Origin: Pseudolysinimonas_A sp965653335
Lineage (GTDB): Bacteria; Actinomycetota; Actinomycetes; Actinomycetales; Microbacteriaceae
Length of the DNA: 27,206 bases
Assembly: GCA_965653335.1 (NCBI GenBank)
Contig: CBFGZU010000019.1
Span: 1 to 27,206, forward strand
Direction of reading: 5' to 3'
Made by a program: the position numbers and the translations under genes. Shown in pieces: positions 1-6,710 of this stretch. Each line of letters begins with the position of its first letter. Within the stretch, counting starts at the first letter, position 1. Below the pieces are notes generated by a model. It was not told where the DNA came from. It saw nothing but the letters and a program-made list of their open reading frames with translations, and did not search any database.

Positions 1-40
1 CGAACCCCCGCCGAGTTGCCCATCCACCGACGCTGAATGA
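1..40. other. Intergenic left edge with alternative stem-loops
   Basis: No gene end is recognisable here. CCGAGTT (11-17) can pair with AACTCGG (40-46), and CCACCGA (24-30) with TCGGTGG (43-49), giving two mutually exclusive hairpins. They could be the terminator of a gene to the left of the window. Low certainty. Confidence 0.35.
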
Positions 41-43
41 ACT

Positions 44-86
44 CGGTGGTTGAGTAGCCGCCGCAGGCGGCGTATCGAAACCCACC
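44..86. repeat. REP-like intergenic palindrome
   Basis: A GCCGCC-GCA-GGCGGC hairpin (57-71) is flanked by GGTGGTTGAGTA on the left and TATCGAAACCCACC on the right. These flanks pair imperfectly, through GGTGG/CCACC and GGTT/AACC. From memory, sequences of this form (GGTTTCGATACG, a GC stem, then CTACTCAACCACC) recur between genes in Microbacteriaceae genomes. The palindrome is seen directly; its dispersed nature is recalled and not tested here. Confidence 0.6.
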
Positions 87-91
87 CCGCC

Positions 92-97
92 TAAACT
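92..97 (+). promoter_or_regulatory. -10 box TAAACT, leaderless start of the HhH-GPD gene
   Basis: TAAACT is followed by six bases and then the ATG at 104. This places the predicted transcription start on the start codon. No Shine-Dalgarno sequence is present. Confidence 0.6.
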
Positions 98-103
98 CCT
101 GTC

Positions 104-676
104 ATGCGGGAGTTGCATATCACGGGGGATGCCGACGCCGATCGACTGTTGTCGGAGGAGCCGCTCGCGCTGCTCGTGGGGATGTTGCTCGATCAGCAAG
201 TGCCGATGGAGACGGCGTTCGCCGGACCGGCGAAGATCCGGGCCCGGCTCGGCGCGTTCGACGCGGCGACCATCGCCGGGCAGGATCCCGAGGCGTTCGC
301 CGAGGTGTTCAAGCAGACGCCCGCCGTACATCGATTCCCCGGGTCGATGGCGGAACGTACGCAGGCTCTCTGTGCGGCCCTGGCCGCCGACTGGGGCGGG
401 GATGCCGCCCGCATCTGGACCGACGGCGACCCCGACGGCGCGACGGTGCTCGCCCGACTCAAGGCTTTGCCCGGGTTCGGCGAGCAGAAAGCGAAGATCT
501 TCGTCGCGTTGCTCGGCAAGCAATACGGGCTGACTGCTCCCGGCTGGGAGTCGGCCGCCGGAACCTACGGCGAGACCGGCAGCTTCCGGTCGGTTGCCGA
601 TATCGTTGATCCTTCTTCCCTCACCAAGGTGCGGGAGTTCAAGAAGGCGGCCAAAGCGGCCGCGAAGGAGAAGTAG
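104..676 (+). CDS. HhH-GPD-type base-excision DNA repair protein
   Basis: This 190-residue protein resembles the short actinobacterial HhH-GPD family related to DNA glycosylases, which remove damaged bases in the cytoplasm. A helix-hairpin-helix motif is visible as LPGFGEQKA (residues 122-130), in a run predicted to bind the DNA backbone. An N-terminal helical part with LLDQQVPM (28-35) matches the start of the HhH-GPD fold. The tail is Lys/Ala rich (AKAAAKEK), consistent with DNA contact. There is no iron-sulfur cluster Cys loop, so it is not a MutY/Nth-type enzyme. The ATG is preceded by a -10 box at 92-97 and no ribosome site, so translation is probably leaderless. The substrate lesion cannot be told from the sequence. 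Confidence 0.85.
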   Translation: MRELHITGDADADRLLSEEPLALLVGMLLDQQVPMETAFAGPAKIRARLGAFDAATIAGQDPEAFAEVFKQTPAVHRFPGSMAERTQALCAALAADWGGDAARIWTDGDPDGATVLARLKALPGFGEQKAKIFVALLGKQYGLTAPGWESAAGTYGETGSFRSVADIVDPSSLTKVREFKKAAKAAAKEK

Positions 677-707
677 CCCGCTCGATGGACGACCCCCCGT
701 CTGCCCA

Positions 708-713
708 TAGACT
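708..713 (+). promoter_or_regulatory. Possible -10 box TAGACT for the CNNM pair
   Basis: TAGACT sits 24 bases upstream of the ATG at 738, which would give a leader of about 17 bases. That leader has no clear Shine-Dalgarno sequence. This is the only TANNNT match in the gap. Confidence 0.35.
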
Positions 714-737
714 CTCGCCGGCGTTCGGCGTGACCCG

Positions 738-2081
738 ATGAGCTCCGAGATCGTTCTGCTCATCGTCGGTCTGCTGCTGATCGTCGGCACCGGCCTGTTC
801 GTCGCGAGCGAGTTCGCGCTCGTCAACCTCGACCGCCCCGAACTCGAAGCCCGTCAGGCGCGGGGCGAGAAGCGCCTCGGCCCGACCATCCGGGCGTTGC
901 GCATCACCTCGACCCACCTGTCGAGCGCACAACTCGGCATTACCCTGACGACCCTGCTCACCGGGTACACCCTTGAGCCGGCGTTCAGCTCCTTTCTGCG
1001 GCCCGCGCTCACCGCGGTCGGCCTCCCCGACGGTGCGGTCGCGGTCGTCGCGACGATCGTCGCCGTCGCCGTCGCGACGCTGCTGTCGATGATCATCGGC
1101 GAACTGGTGCCGAAGAACTTCGCTCTCGCGCTGCCGCGCCAGACCGCGAAGATCGTCATCCCGTTTCAGACCCTGTTCACGACCGTGTTCCGCCCGGCGG
1201 TCGCCCTGCTCAACGGCACCGCCAACGGCATCCTGCGTGCCATCGGAGTCGAGCCGAAAGAAGAGATTTCGGCCGCGCGGACGGCCGACGAGCTCCGCAG
1301 TCTCGTGCGCCGGTCGGCGAAAGAGGGCTCGCTCGACCAGGACACCGCGACCCTGCTCGCCCGTACGCTCGTGTTCTCGAGTCACACCGCGTCCGACGTC
1401 ATGACCCCCCGGCCCCGCATCTCGAGCGTCGGCAAGGCCGACTCGGCCGACGCCGTCATCGCGCTCGCTCGCGCGACGGGGTACTCGAGGTTCCCGGTCG
1501 TCGACGAGGACATCGACGACATCGTGGGCCTCGTGCACCTCAAACAGGCGGTCGCCGTGCCGCGCGATCGGCGCGCAGAAGTGCCCGTATCCGCCCTCCA
1601 GTCCGAAGCCCTCCGGGTGCCCGAGACGATGAAACTCGACACCCTGCTCGGCGAACTCCGCGGACGCAGCTACCAGATGGCCGTCGTCGTCGACGAGTAC
1701 GGTGGCACCGCGGGCGTCGCGACGCTCGAAGACCTCGTGGAAGAGCTCGTCGGCGAGGTCTCGGATGAGCACGACCGCTCGCGTGCCGACGTCGTGCGCA
1801 GCCGCAACTGGCTGACCTTTCCCGGAGCGTTGCGCCCCGACGAGCTCGCCGACCGCGCCGCGGTCGTCGTGCCCGAAGACGGACCCTATGAGACGGTCGC
1901 CGGCTGGATCATGGCCGAACTCGGCCGGATCGCCGAGGTAGGCGACATCGTCGAGGTCGACGCCGGGGTGTTCCGCGTCGAGCGGATGGACGGTCGACGC
2001 ATCGACCGCATCCGCTTCACCCCCGCACCGCCGGTGACGGGTGAACTTCCCGTGCAGAAGACTGCGGGGGGCGAGAAGTGA
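738..2081 (+). CDS. CNNM/CorC-type membrane protein (DUF21-CBS-CorC_HlyC)
   Basis: A 447-residue 'hemolysin family' protein of the CNNM/CorC group; relatives are linked to Mg2+/Co2+ transport or its control. Hydrophobic segments lie at about residues 3-23, 58-80, 95-118 and 137-160 and form the DUF21 membrane domain, including GELVPKNFALALP. A CBS pair follows from about 220 (DVMTPRPRI, then VVVDEYGGTAGVATLEDLVEELVGE). The C-terminal CorC_HlyC domain begins near 350 and contains DGPYETVAGWIM. All three domains of the family are present at normal length. The next gene starts inside the stop codon (GTGA overlap), so the two are almost certainly cotranscribed and perhaps form a heteromer. Cation specificity is not visible. 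Confidence 0.93.
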   Translation: MSSEIVLLIVGLLLIVGTGLFVASEFALVNLDRPELEARQARGEKRLGPTIRALRITSTHLSSAQLGITLTTLLTGYTLEPAFSSFLRPALTAVGLPDGAVAVVATIVAVAVATLLSMIIGELVPKNFALALPRQTAKIVIPFQTLFTTVFRPAVALLNGTANGILRAIGVEPKEEISAARTADELRSLVRRSAKEGSLDQDTATLLARTLVFSSHTASDVMTPRPRISSVGKADSADAVIALARATGYSRFPVVDEDIDDIVGLVHLKQAVAVPRDRRAEVPVSALQSEALRVPETMKLDTLLGELRGRSYQMAVVVDEYGGTAGVATLEDLVEELVGEVSDEHDRSRADVVRSRNWLTFPGALRPDELADRAAVVVPEDGPYETVAGWIMAELGRIAEVGDIVEVDAGVFRVERMDGRRIDRIRFTPAPPVTGELPVQKTAGGEK

Positions 2082-3145
2082 TCCGACTCGCGGCCGAGGC
2101 GACGGGCGGCGTCGATGGGACGGGCATCGCCTGGCTCGGCGTGCTGCTGCTCGTCAACGCCTTCTTCGTCGGCGCGGAGTTCGCAGTGATCTCCGCGCGC
2201 CGCTCGCAGATCGAACCGCGCGCCGAGGCGGGTTCCCGAGCGGCGAAGACAGCCCTCTGGGCGATGGAGCATGCGACGCTCATGCTCGCGACCAGTCAGC
2301 TCGGCATCACGGTGTGCTCGCTGCTTATTCTCAACGTCTCCGAACCCGCGATCCACCACCTGCTCGAGATTCCGCTCGACCTCACGGGCTGGCCGCCGGA
2401 CGTCGTCGGAGGGATCGCCTTCGCGATCGCGCTCGTCGTCGTTTCGTTCCTCCACGTCGTGCTCGGCGAGATGGTGCCCAAGAACATCTCGTTCTCGGTG
2501 CCCGACCGGTCGGTGCTCATTCTCGCCACCCCGCTCGTCGCCGTCGCGACGGTGCTCAAGCCGGTGATCTGGGTGCTCAACGCGACGGCCAACGGCATCC
2601 TGCGGTTGTTCCGGGTCGAGCCGAAGACCGAGGCCACGAGCGCGTTCACGGCCGACGAGGTGCAGACGATCATCGCGACGTCGACGCGGGAAGGGGTGCT
2701 GACCGACCCCACCGGGACGCTCAGCAACGCGTTCGAGTTCACCGAGAAGCGGGTCCGGGATGTCGCACTCGCGAGCGGGCAGCTGGTGACCCTTCCCGAA
2801 GACGCGACTCCCGCCGATGTCGAGCGCGCGGTGGCCCAGCGCGGCTTCAGCCGGTACATCCTCGTCAACGACGCGGGCGAGCCGAGCGGATACGTGCATC
2901 TGAAGGACGTCATCGATCTGCGCGCCGACGAGTTCGACGACCCGGTGCCCCCGAAACGCATCCGGCCGTTGGTCTCGGTGTTCCGCGACGCCGACCTGGA
3001 GGATGCGCTCGCCATGATGCGGCGCACCGGAGCACACGTCGCGCGGGTTTTCGATGATCAGGGCGCGACGCGCGGCGTGCTCTTCCTTGAGGACATCATC
3101 GAGACACTCGTCGGTGAAGTGCAGGATGCGACGAGGCGTCGCTGA
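2078..3145 (+). CDS. CNNM-type membrane protein lacking the CorC_HlyC domain
   Basis: A 355-residue paralogue of the preceding protein. It has the DUF21 membrane domain (GVLLLVNAFFVGAEFAVISA at about residues 20-39; GEMVPKNISFSVP near 130) and a CBS pair (VTLPEDATPADVERAV, then ARVFDDQGATRGVLFLEDI). It stops directly after the second CBS motif, so the roughly 80-residue C-terminal CorC_HlyC domain of its neighbour is missing. The reading frame is clean, so this is a natural short form and not a broken gene. It starts with a GTG that overlaps the upstream TGA by four bases, favouring translational coupling. Tandem long and short pairs of this kind are common in actinobacteria. Confidence 0.92.
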   Translation: MIRLAAEATGGVDGTGIAWLGVLLLVNAFFVGAEFAVISARRSQIEPRAEAGSRAAKTALWAMEHATLMLATSQLGITVCSLLILNVSEPAIHHLLEIPLDLTGWPPDVVGGIAFAIALVVVSFLHVVLGEMVPKNISFSVPDRSVLILATPLVAVATVLKPVIWVLNATANGILRLFRVEPKTEATSAFTADEVQTIIATSTREGVLTDPTGTLSNAFEFTEKRVRDVALASGQLVTLPEDATPADVERAVAQRGFSRYILVNDAGEPSGYVHLKDVIDLRADEFDDPVPPKRIRPLVSVFRDADLEDALAMMRRTGAHVARVFDDQGATRGVLFLEDIIETLVGEVQDATRRR

Positions 3146-3169
3146 GCCTGGGAATCCGTCGGATCGGGC

Positions 3170-3198
3170 TTACCGCGCAGCGTCATACTGCGTAACAT
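3170..3198 (+). promoter_or_regulatory. Promoter with internal dyad (candidate metal-responsive operator)
   Basis: A -35-like TTACCG (3170-3175) and a -10-like TAACAT (3193-3198) are separated by 17 bases. An inverted repeat lies within the promoter: TTAC-CGC-GCAG (3170-3180) faces CTGC-GTAA (3188-3195) across a 7-base spacer, the left arm carrying a 3-base insertion. A repressor bound here would block RNA polymerase. The regulator is unknown; the context suggests copper. Confidence 0.45.
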
Positions 3199-3253
3199 TC
3201 AGGTGAAGCCCTGTTCGGACATCGACAGGTCACCACGCCGGAGAGGAACGCCG

Positions 3254-3661
3254 ATGGACAGCATGATGATGGACATGATGAAGTCCATGCCCGCCGACAA
3301 GATGATGGGCATGAAGATGTCGATGATGCAGGAATGCATCGAGACGTGCTCGGCCGCCGCGATGGCGTCCACGATGTGCGCCGACTCCGACATGGGAGCC
3401 GACATGGCGAAGTGCTCGTCGATGTGCGCGAGCATGCAAGATGTCGCCACGACGATGATGCGCATGATGATGCGCCCCGCGGGCTACGACATGTCGAGCA
3501 TGCGGGCGATGATGATGGCGTGCGTCGAGATGGGCAAGGCGTGTTCGGCGGAATGCATGATGCACGCCGACATGGATGAGCACTGCCGCATGTGCGCGAA
3601 GGCGTGCGATGCGATGGTCATGGCCTGCGAAAAGGCGATGGCCTCGATGTCGATGAGCTAG
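3254..3661 (+). CDS. Met/Cys-rich four-helix copper-storage-like protein
   Basis: A 135-residue protein resembling the four-helix-bundle copper-binding (Csp, DUF326-like) family, which stores Cu(I) on Cys residues lining a helical bundle. By my count it has 12 Cys, mostly in helical CxxxC-type spacings (CIETC, CSSMC, CSAEC, CRMCAKAC), plus His-Cys near DEHCRMC. It is also extremely Met-rich, about 39 residues, which is unusual even for this family. No signal peptide or twin-arginine motif is seen, so it is probably cytosolic like Csp3. I chose the ATG at 3254 because GAGAGG stands just upstream; an in-frame GTG at 3203 is only four bases after the -10 box and would add an uncharacteristic Arg-rich stretch. 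Its stop overlaps the convergent gene by four bases (CTAG). Confidence 0.8.
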   Translation: MDSMMMDMMKSMPADKMMGMKMSMMQECIETCSAAAMASTMCADSDMGADMAKCSSMCASMQDVATTMMRMMMRPAGYDMSSMRAMMMACVEMGKACSAECMMHADMDEHCRMCAKACDAMVMACEKAMASMSMS

Positions 3662-3900
3662 CGAGCCGGGTACCACTCCGAGCCGAGAGCGAGTACCTCG
3701 GCGACCGGGTGAAAGGCGACCGGCTCGCCGACCGTGGCGGGCGCATCCGACTCGAGCCGCTCGATCTCTCCGGAGAGCGTCGCGACGTCGATCGCGCCGT
3801 CGGCGACCGAGATCACGAAGCCGTCACGCCACCCGCTCGGCGACGCGCACGCGACGGCCCGCTGAATCGCGAGGATCCGGGTCGTGGTGTTGTCGCTCAT
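3658..3900 (-). CDS. Hypothetical protein, 80 residues
   Basis: A small acidic protein with no domain I recognise. It begins MSDNTTTRILAIQRAVACAS and ends with GSEWYPAR; the middle (DGFVISVADGAIDVATLSGE) looks like short beta strands. No membrane segment is present. The start is supported by AAAGGA about eight bases upstream on the minus strand and a -10-like TAGGCT at 3932-3927. Its stop codon TAG shares the palindrome CTAG with the stop of the copper-storage-like gene, so the two genes converge with a four-base overlap. The conserved-looking start and codon use argue for a real gene. Confidence 0.6.
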   Translation of the reverse strand: MSDNTTTRILAIQRAVACASPSGWRDGFVISVADGAIDVATLSGEIERLESDAPATVGEPVAFHPVAEVLALGSEWYPAR

Positions 3901-4005
3901 GAGGGGTTTCCTTTCGGTTTCCGCGAGCCTAAGCGGACTTGTGCTGCTGGCGCAGGCCGCGTGTCACGGAACGAAACAGAACGCGTAACCGGGAGAAACA
4001 GAAGG

Positions 4006-5094
4006 CTACGGCCGGGCCCGCACGTACTGCGGGGGCCAGTAGTCGATGTCGACTCCGAGCTCGGTTGCGGCTCGCAAGGGGAAGTGCGGGTCGCGCAGCA
4101 TCTCGCGACCGAGCATGACGGCGTCCACCCGGCCCGACGCCACGATGTCGGCGGCCTGCCGCGGTTCGGTGATCCGACCCACCGCGGACACTCGCACGTG
4201 CGCCTCCGCGGCGACGCTTTCGGCGAGCGGAACCTGATACCCCGCGCCCGTCGGGAGGGCGACACCCATCACGAGCCCGCCGCTCGAGATGTCGAAGAGG
4301 TCGGCGCCCGCATCCCGCGCCCAGGCGGCGACGGTCGCGGTCTGATGGTCGTCCCAGCCGCCCTCGACGTAGTCGGTGGCCGAGAAGCGCACGAGGAGGG
4401 GCACATCGCGGCCGATCTCGGCCCGCACGCCCCGCACGATCTCGAGAAGCAGGCGCGCGCGGTTCTCGAGCGATCCGCCGTACTCGTCGTCGCGCAGGTT
4501 CGACAGCGGCGAGAGGAACTGGTGCACGAGGTAGCCGTGCGCCGCATGGATCTCGACGAGATCGAACCCCGCGTCGAGCGCGCGGCGAGCTCCGCCGACG
4601 AACGCGTCGACGACATCCCGGATCTCATCGATCGCGAGGGCGCGCGGGGCGGCGTGGTCGCCGAATGGGAGATCGGATGCCGACACCGTCACCCAGCCGC
4701 CTTCCGCTTCCGGCAGGGTGCCCTTGCGCCCTCCCGCGCCCCACTCGGGATATGCCGAGGCCTTGCGACCCGCGTGGGCGAGTTGCAGGCCCATGACGGC
4801 ACCCTGTGTGTGCGCGAAGTCGGTGATCCGGCGCCAGGCGGCGACCTGCTCGTCGCTCCAGATCCCGGTGTCGTGCGGCGAGATCCGCCCCTCGGGGGTG
4901 ACGCCGCTCGCCTCGGCGACCACGAGACCCGCGCCGCCGCGGGCGAACGACCCGAGATGCGCGAGGTGCCAATCGGTCGGCACGCCGTCGCCCGCGACGA
5001 CCGAGTACTGGCACATCGGCGACACCCAGATGCGGTTGCGCACCCGCACCGAGCGGAGGTCGATCGGATCGAAGAGCGAGGTTCCAGCCGGCAC
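4006..5094 (-). CDS. NADH:flavin oxidoreductase, Old Yellow Enzyme (YqjM-like)
   Basis: A 362-residue FMN-dependent ene-reductase of the thermophilic-like YqjM class. These enzymes use NAD(P)H to reduce activated C=C bonds, often in xenobiotic or oxidative-stress chemistry. Signatures: SPMCQY (25-30), whose Cys28 matches the redox-tuning Cys of YqjM; QLAHAGRK (104-111); the HAAHGYL pair His183/His186, which binds the substrate carbonyl; and the C-terminal phosphate-binding part with VGRITEPRQA and VMLGREMLRDPHFP. The length is normal. Translation starts at a GTG lying exactly six bases after a -10 box that it shares, back to back, with the divergent gene at 5117. The physiological substrate is unknown. 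Confidence 0.95.
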   Translation of the reverse strand: MPAGTSLFDPIDLRSVRVRNRIWVSPMCQYSVVAGDGVPTDWHLAHLGSFARGGAGLVVAEASGVTPEGRISPHDTGIWSDEQVAAWRRITDFAHTQGAVMGLQLAHAGRKASAYPEWGAGGRKGTLPEAEGGWVTVSASDLPFGDHAAPRALAIDEIRDVVDAFVGGARRALDAGFDLVEIHAAHGYLVHQFLSPLSNLRDDEYGGSLENRARLLLEIVRGVRAEIGRDVPLLVRFSATDYVEGGWDDHQTATVAAWARDAGADLFDISSGGLVMGVALPTGAGYQVPLAESVAAEAHVRVSAVGRITEPRQAADIVASGRVDAVMLGREMLRDPHFPLRAATELGVDIDYWPPQYVRARP

Positions 5095-5116
5095 GGCGCC
5101 AACCTATCGTGAGGGC
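5095..5116. promoter_or_regulatory. Mirror-symmetric divergent leaderless promoter
   Basis: The 22-base gap between two start codons reads six bases, AACCTATCGT (5101-5110), six bases. The plus -10 is TATCGT (5105-5110) with ATG at 5117. The minus -10 is TAGGTT (complement of 5101-5106) with GTG at 5094. The two hexamers share the TA at 5105-5106, and each is six bases from its start codon. Confidence 0.65.
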
Positions 5117-5923
5117 ATGGGCGAAATCTTCGGTCGGGTCGAGGCGGCGGCATCCATCGCGGTGCCGAGTGACGACGACGACAAGTACTCCCGCGGGGTC
5201 GTCGGCTTCGTGACCGGGTCGGCGCGGTATCCCGGCGCGGCCGTGCTCGGTGTCGAGGCGGCACTTCGCACGGGGGTCGGGATGGTGCGCTACCTCGGCC
5301 CGGGCCGGGCGACGCGGCTGGTGCTTCAGCGACGCCCGGAGGCGGTCACGACCGAGGGCGGGGTGCAGGCGTGGGTGCTCGGTTCCGGGCAGGACCCGCG
5401 GGAGCTCGATGAGCTGACGCGGCTCCAGCTTCAGACGGCTCTCGGACAGGGCGTGCCCGTCGTGCTCGACGCCGGAGCTCTCGACCTGTGGCCGCGCGCG
5501 ACCGGCGCGCGAGTGCTGACCCCGCATGCGGGCGAACTCGCGCGACTTCTCGAGACCGGCACGGATGATGTGCTCGCCGATCGTGCGACGCACGCGCGAC
5601 GGGTCGCCGAGACCACGGGCGGCGTCGTGCTGCTCAAAGGGGCTGAGACGCTCGTCGCGTCACCCGATGGCGCGCTGCTGCGCGTGCGCAACGCGACCCC
5701 GTGGCTGGCGACGGCCGGTTCCGGCGACGCGCTCGCCGGCATCCTCGGTGCGATCGTCGCGACACATGCCGACGCCGTCGACCTCGCGCCGCTCGCCGCC
5801 GCTGCCGCTTGGATCCACGGCGAAGCCGCGCAACGCGCTTCAGGAGGCGGTCCCTTCACGGTGCTCGACGTGTGCGTCGCCGTTCCCGGCGTGGTGCGCG
5901 ATCTCGTCGGCGGAAGGGTGTGA
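5117..5923 (+). CDS. nnrD: ADP-dependent NAD(P)H-hydrate dehydratase
   Basis: A 268-residue protein of the YjeF C-terminal / CARKD fold. It repairs hydrated NAD(P)H (NADHX) by nucleotide-dependent dehydration. Visible signatures are the N-terminal GVVGFVTGSARYPGAA loop (27-42), VVLDAGALDL (115-124), LTPHAGELARLL (134-145), VVLLKGAETLV (170-180) and the phosphate-binding ATAGSGDALAGIL (198-210), whose Asp is the expected catalytic residue. The NnrE epimerase domain usually fused at the N-terminus is absent, so the epimerase must be elsewhere. The ATG at 5117 is chosen over a much longer in-frame extension because it follows a -10 box by six bases and the family begins here. The divergent neighbour is an NAD(P)H-using flavoenzyme, which may make the pairing functional. 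Confidence 0.92.
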   Translation: MGEIFGRVEAAASIAVPSDDDDKYSRGVVGFVTGSARYPGAAVLGVEAALRTGVGMVRYLGPGRATRLVLQRRPEAVTTEGGVQAWVLGSGQDPRELDELTRLQLQTALGQGVPVVLDAGALDLWPRATGARVLTPHAGELARLLETGTDDVLADRATHARRVAETTGGVVLLKGAETLVASPDGALLRVRNATPWLATAGSGDALAGILGAIVATHADAVDLAPLAAAAAWIHGEAAQRASGGGPFTVLDVCVAVPGVVRDLVGGRV

Positions 5924-5932
5924 GCGCACCGC

Positions 5933-5938
5933 TACCAT
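5933..5938 (+). promoter_or_regulatory. -10 box TACCAT for the small membrane protein
   Basis: TACCAT is followed by seven bases and the ATG at 5946. It decides between the two nearby in-frame ATGs (5937 and 5946): the first lies inside the box, so the second is the likely leaderless start. Confidence 0.5.
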
Positions 5939-5945
5939 GGACGGC

Positions 5946-6122
5946 ATGAAGGTGTTCGCGTTCCTGGTCTCGCTCGCCCTGTTCATCGGCGGTCTCGCCC
6001 TGTTCGGCTACGCCTTCACCTTCGGCGAGGAGTGGCACGTGCTCACCTTCGTCGGGGGCATCGCGGCGGTCTCGCTGTCGTTGATGATCCCGTTCCACGT
6101 GCTCGAGCATGTGGACTCCTGA
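5946..6122 (+). CDS. Small two-helix membrane protein, 58 residues
   Basis: A short protein with two hydrophobic segments, at about residues 3-25 (FAFLVSLALFIGGLALFGYA) and 31-50 (HVLTFVGGIAAVSLSLMIPF), ending HVLEHVDS. It has no recognisable domain. It starts 22 bases after the dehydratase gene on the same strand but has its own -10 box. It ends three bases before the convergent FBP gene. It reads like an integral membrane protein in a hairpin topology; its function is unknown. Part of a longer open frame upstream in the same register is only shadow of the dehydratase gene. Confidence 0.7.
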   Translation: MKVFAFLVSLALFIGGLALFGYAFTFGEEWHVLTFVGGIAAVSLSLMIPFHVLEHVDS

Positions 6123-6125
6123 CGC

Positions 6126-6620
6126 TCAGGCAGCCGTCTCGAGCACCCGTCCGCCGAAGGAACGCAACCGGGTCTGAAGTCCCGTAACCCGTTCGGCGAT
6201 GAGAGTCGCCGCGTGCGGCATCCCGTCGTGAGATGGCGGCGCGATCCTGATGAGCAGCGAGCACGCCAGGTCGGCGCAGATGTAGGTGCCCACCGAGTGG
6301 CCGGCGCGACCGGCTTCCCCCGCGCGCGCGGCGCTGAACATCGTCACCTGACCGGCCGGCTGAGGAGTGTTGCAGAGTGAGCAGATCGCCGCTCCGGCTC
6401 GCAGCCCCACCTCCGAGGCTCGCACGGCGATCCCCATCGGCTCGTCGCCGTGCCAGTAGACGAGGTAGCCGCGCAACGCCGAACCCGGATCGCGCCAGCC
6501 GAGATACTCGCGATCGGCCCAGACGACCTCGTGCAGGCCGGGGAGAGGCATCCGCTCGGCTTCGCCGGGCATCGCGTTCACCATCGACGCACGGATCTCC
6601 GACTCGGTCATCGGCTTCAT
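6126..6620 (-). CDS. FBP-domain protein (EF-G-binding treble-clef zinc finger)
   Basis: A 164-residue protein matching the actinobacterial FBP family, named for the C-terminal treble-clef zinc finger of fibronectin/EF-G-binding proteins such as FusB. The zinc finger is seen as ICSLCNTPQPAGQVTMFSA followed by YICADLACSLLIRI, giving the CxxC and CxxxxC ligands. The N-terminal half contains WADREYLGWRDPGSALRGY, typical of the family. FusB-type proteins release EF-G from ribosomes; whether this one does so is not known. The ATG lies eight bases after a -10 box TAGGCT (6634-6629), so the mRNA has at most a one- or two-base leader. It converges on the small membrane gene with a three-base gap. Confidence 0.85.
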   Translation of the reverse strand: MKPMTESEIRASMVNAMPGEAERMPLPGLHEVVWADREYLGWRDPGSALRGYLVYWHGDEPMGIAVRASEVGLRAGAAICSLCNTPQPAGQVTMFSAARAGEAGRAGHSVGTYICADLACSLLIRIAPPSHDGMPHAATLIAERVTGLQTRLRSFGGRVLETAA

Positions 6621-6628
6621 CGCCGATC

Positions 6629-6634
6629 AGCCTA
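6629..6634 (-). promoter_or_regulatory. -10 box TAGGCT for the FBP gene
   Basis: On the minus strand TAGGCT precedes the ATG at 6620 by eight bases, so the message is leaderless or nearly so. Confidence 0.5.
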
Positions 6635-6661
6635 GCTCGGGGGTTCGGGGACCGCGATCTT

Positions 6662-6675
6662 GGGGGTTAGCCCCC
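6662..6675. other. GGGGG-TTAG-CCCCC hairpin upstream of the PspC gene
   Basis: A perfect five-base GC stem with a four-base loop lies 35 bases before the PspC gene and about 40 bases from the divergent FBP start. It could be an RNA leader structure or an operator half. No regulator can be assigned. Confidence 0.35.
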
Positions 6676-6710
6676 TCGACACTCGGCGTCGACCCGCAGA
6701 GGATGAGGTC

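Noticed and set aside
639..3037. Long minus-strand frames opposite the CNNM genes
   Set aside because: They are shadows: Arg/Asp/Glu-rich with no hydrophobic core, while the plus strand encodes complete CNNM proteins.
3230..3676. His-rich open frame antisense to the copper-storage-like gene
   Set aside because: The many His codons are only the complement of ATG (CAT) repeats in the Met-rich gene. No ribosome site or family is seen.
3592..5112. 506-residue open frame on the plus strand
   Set aside because: It is antisense to the Old Yellow Enzyme gene, which has all its catalytic motifs, and is itself low in complexity.
4718..5116. Upstream extension of the NAD(P)HX dehydratase frame
   Set aside because: It overlaps the divergent flavoenzyme gene and lies before the promoter. 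The family starts near the ATG at 5117.
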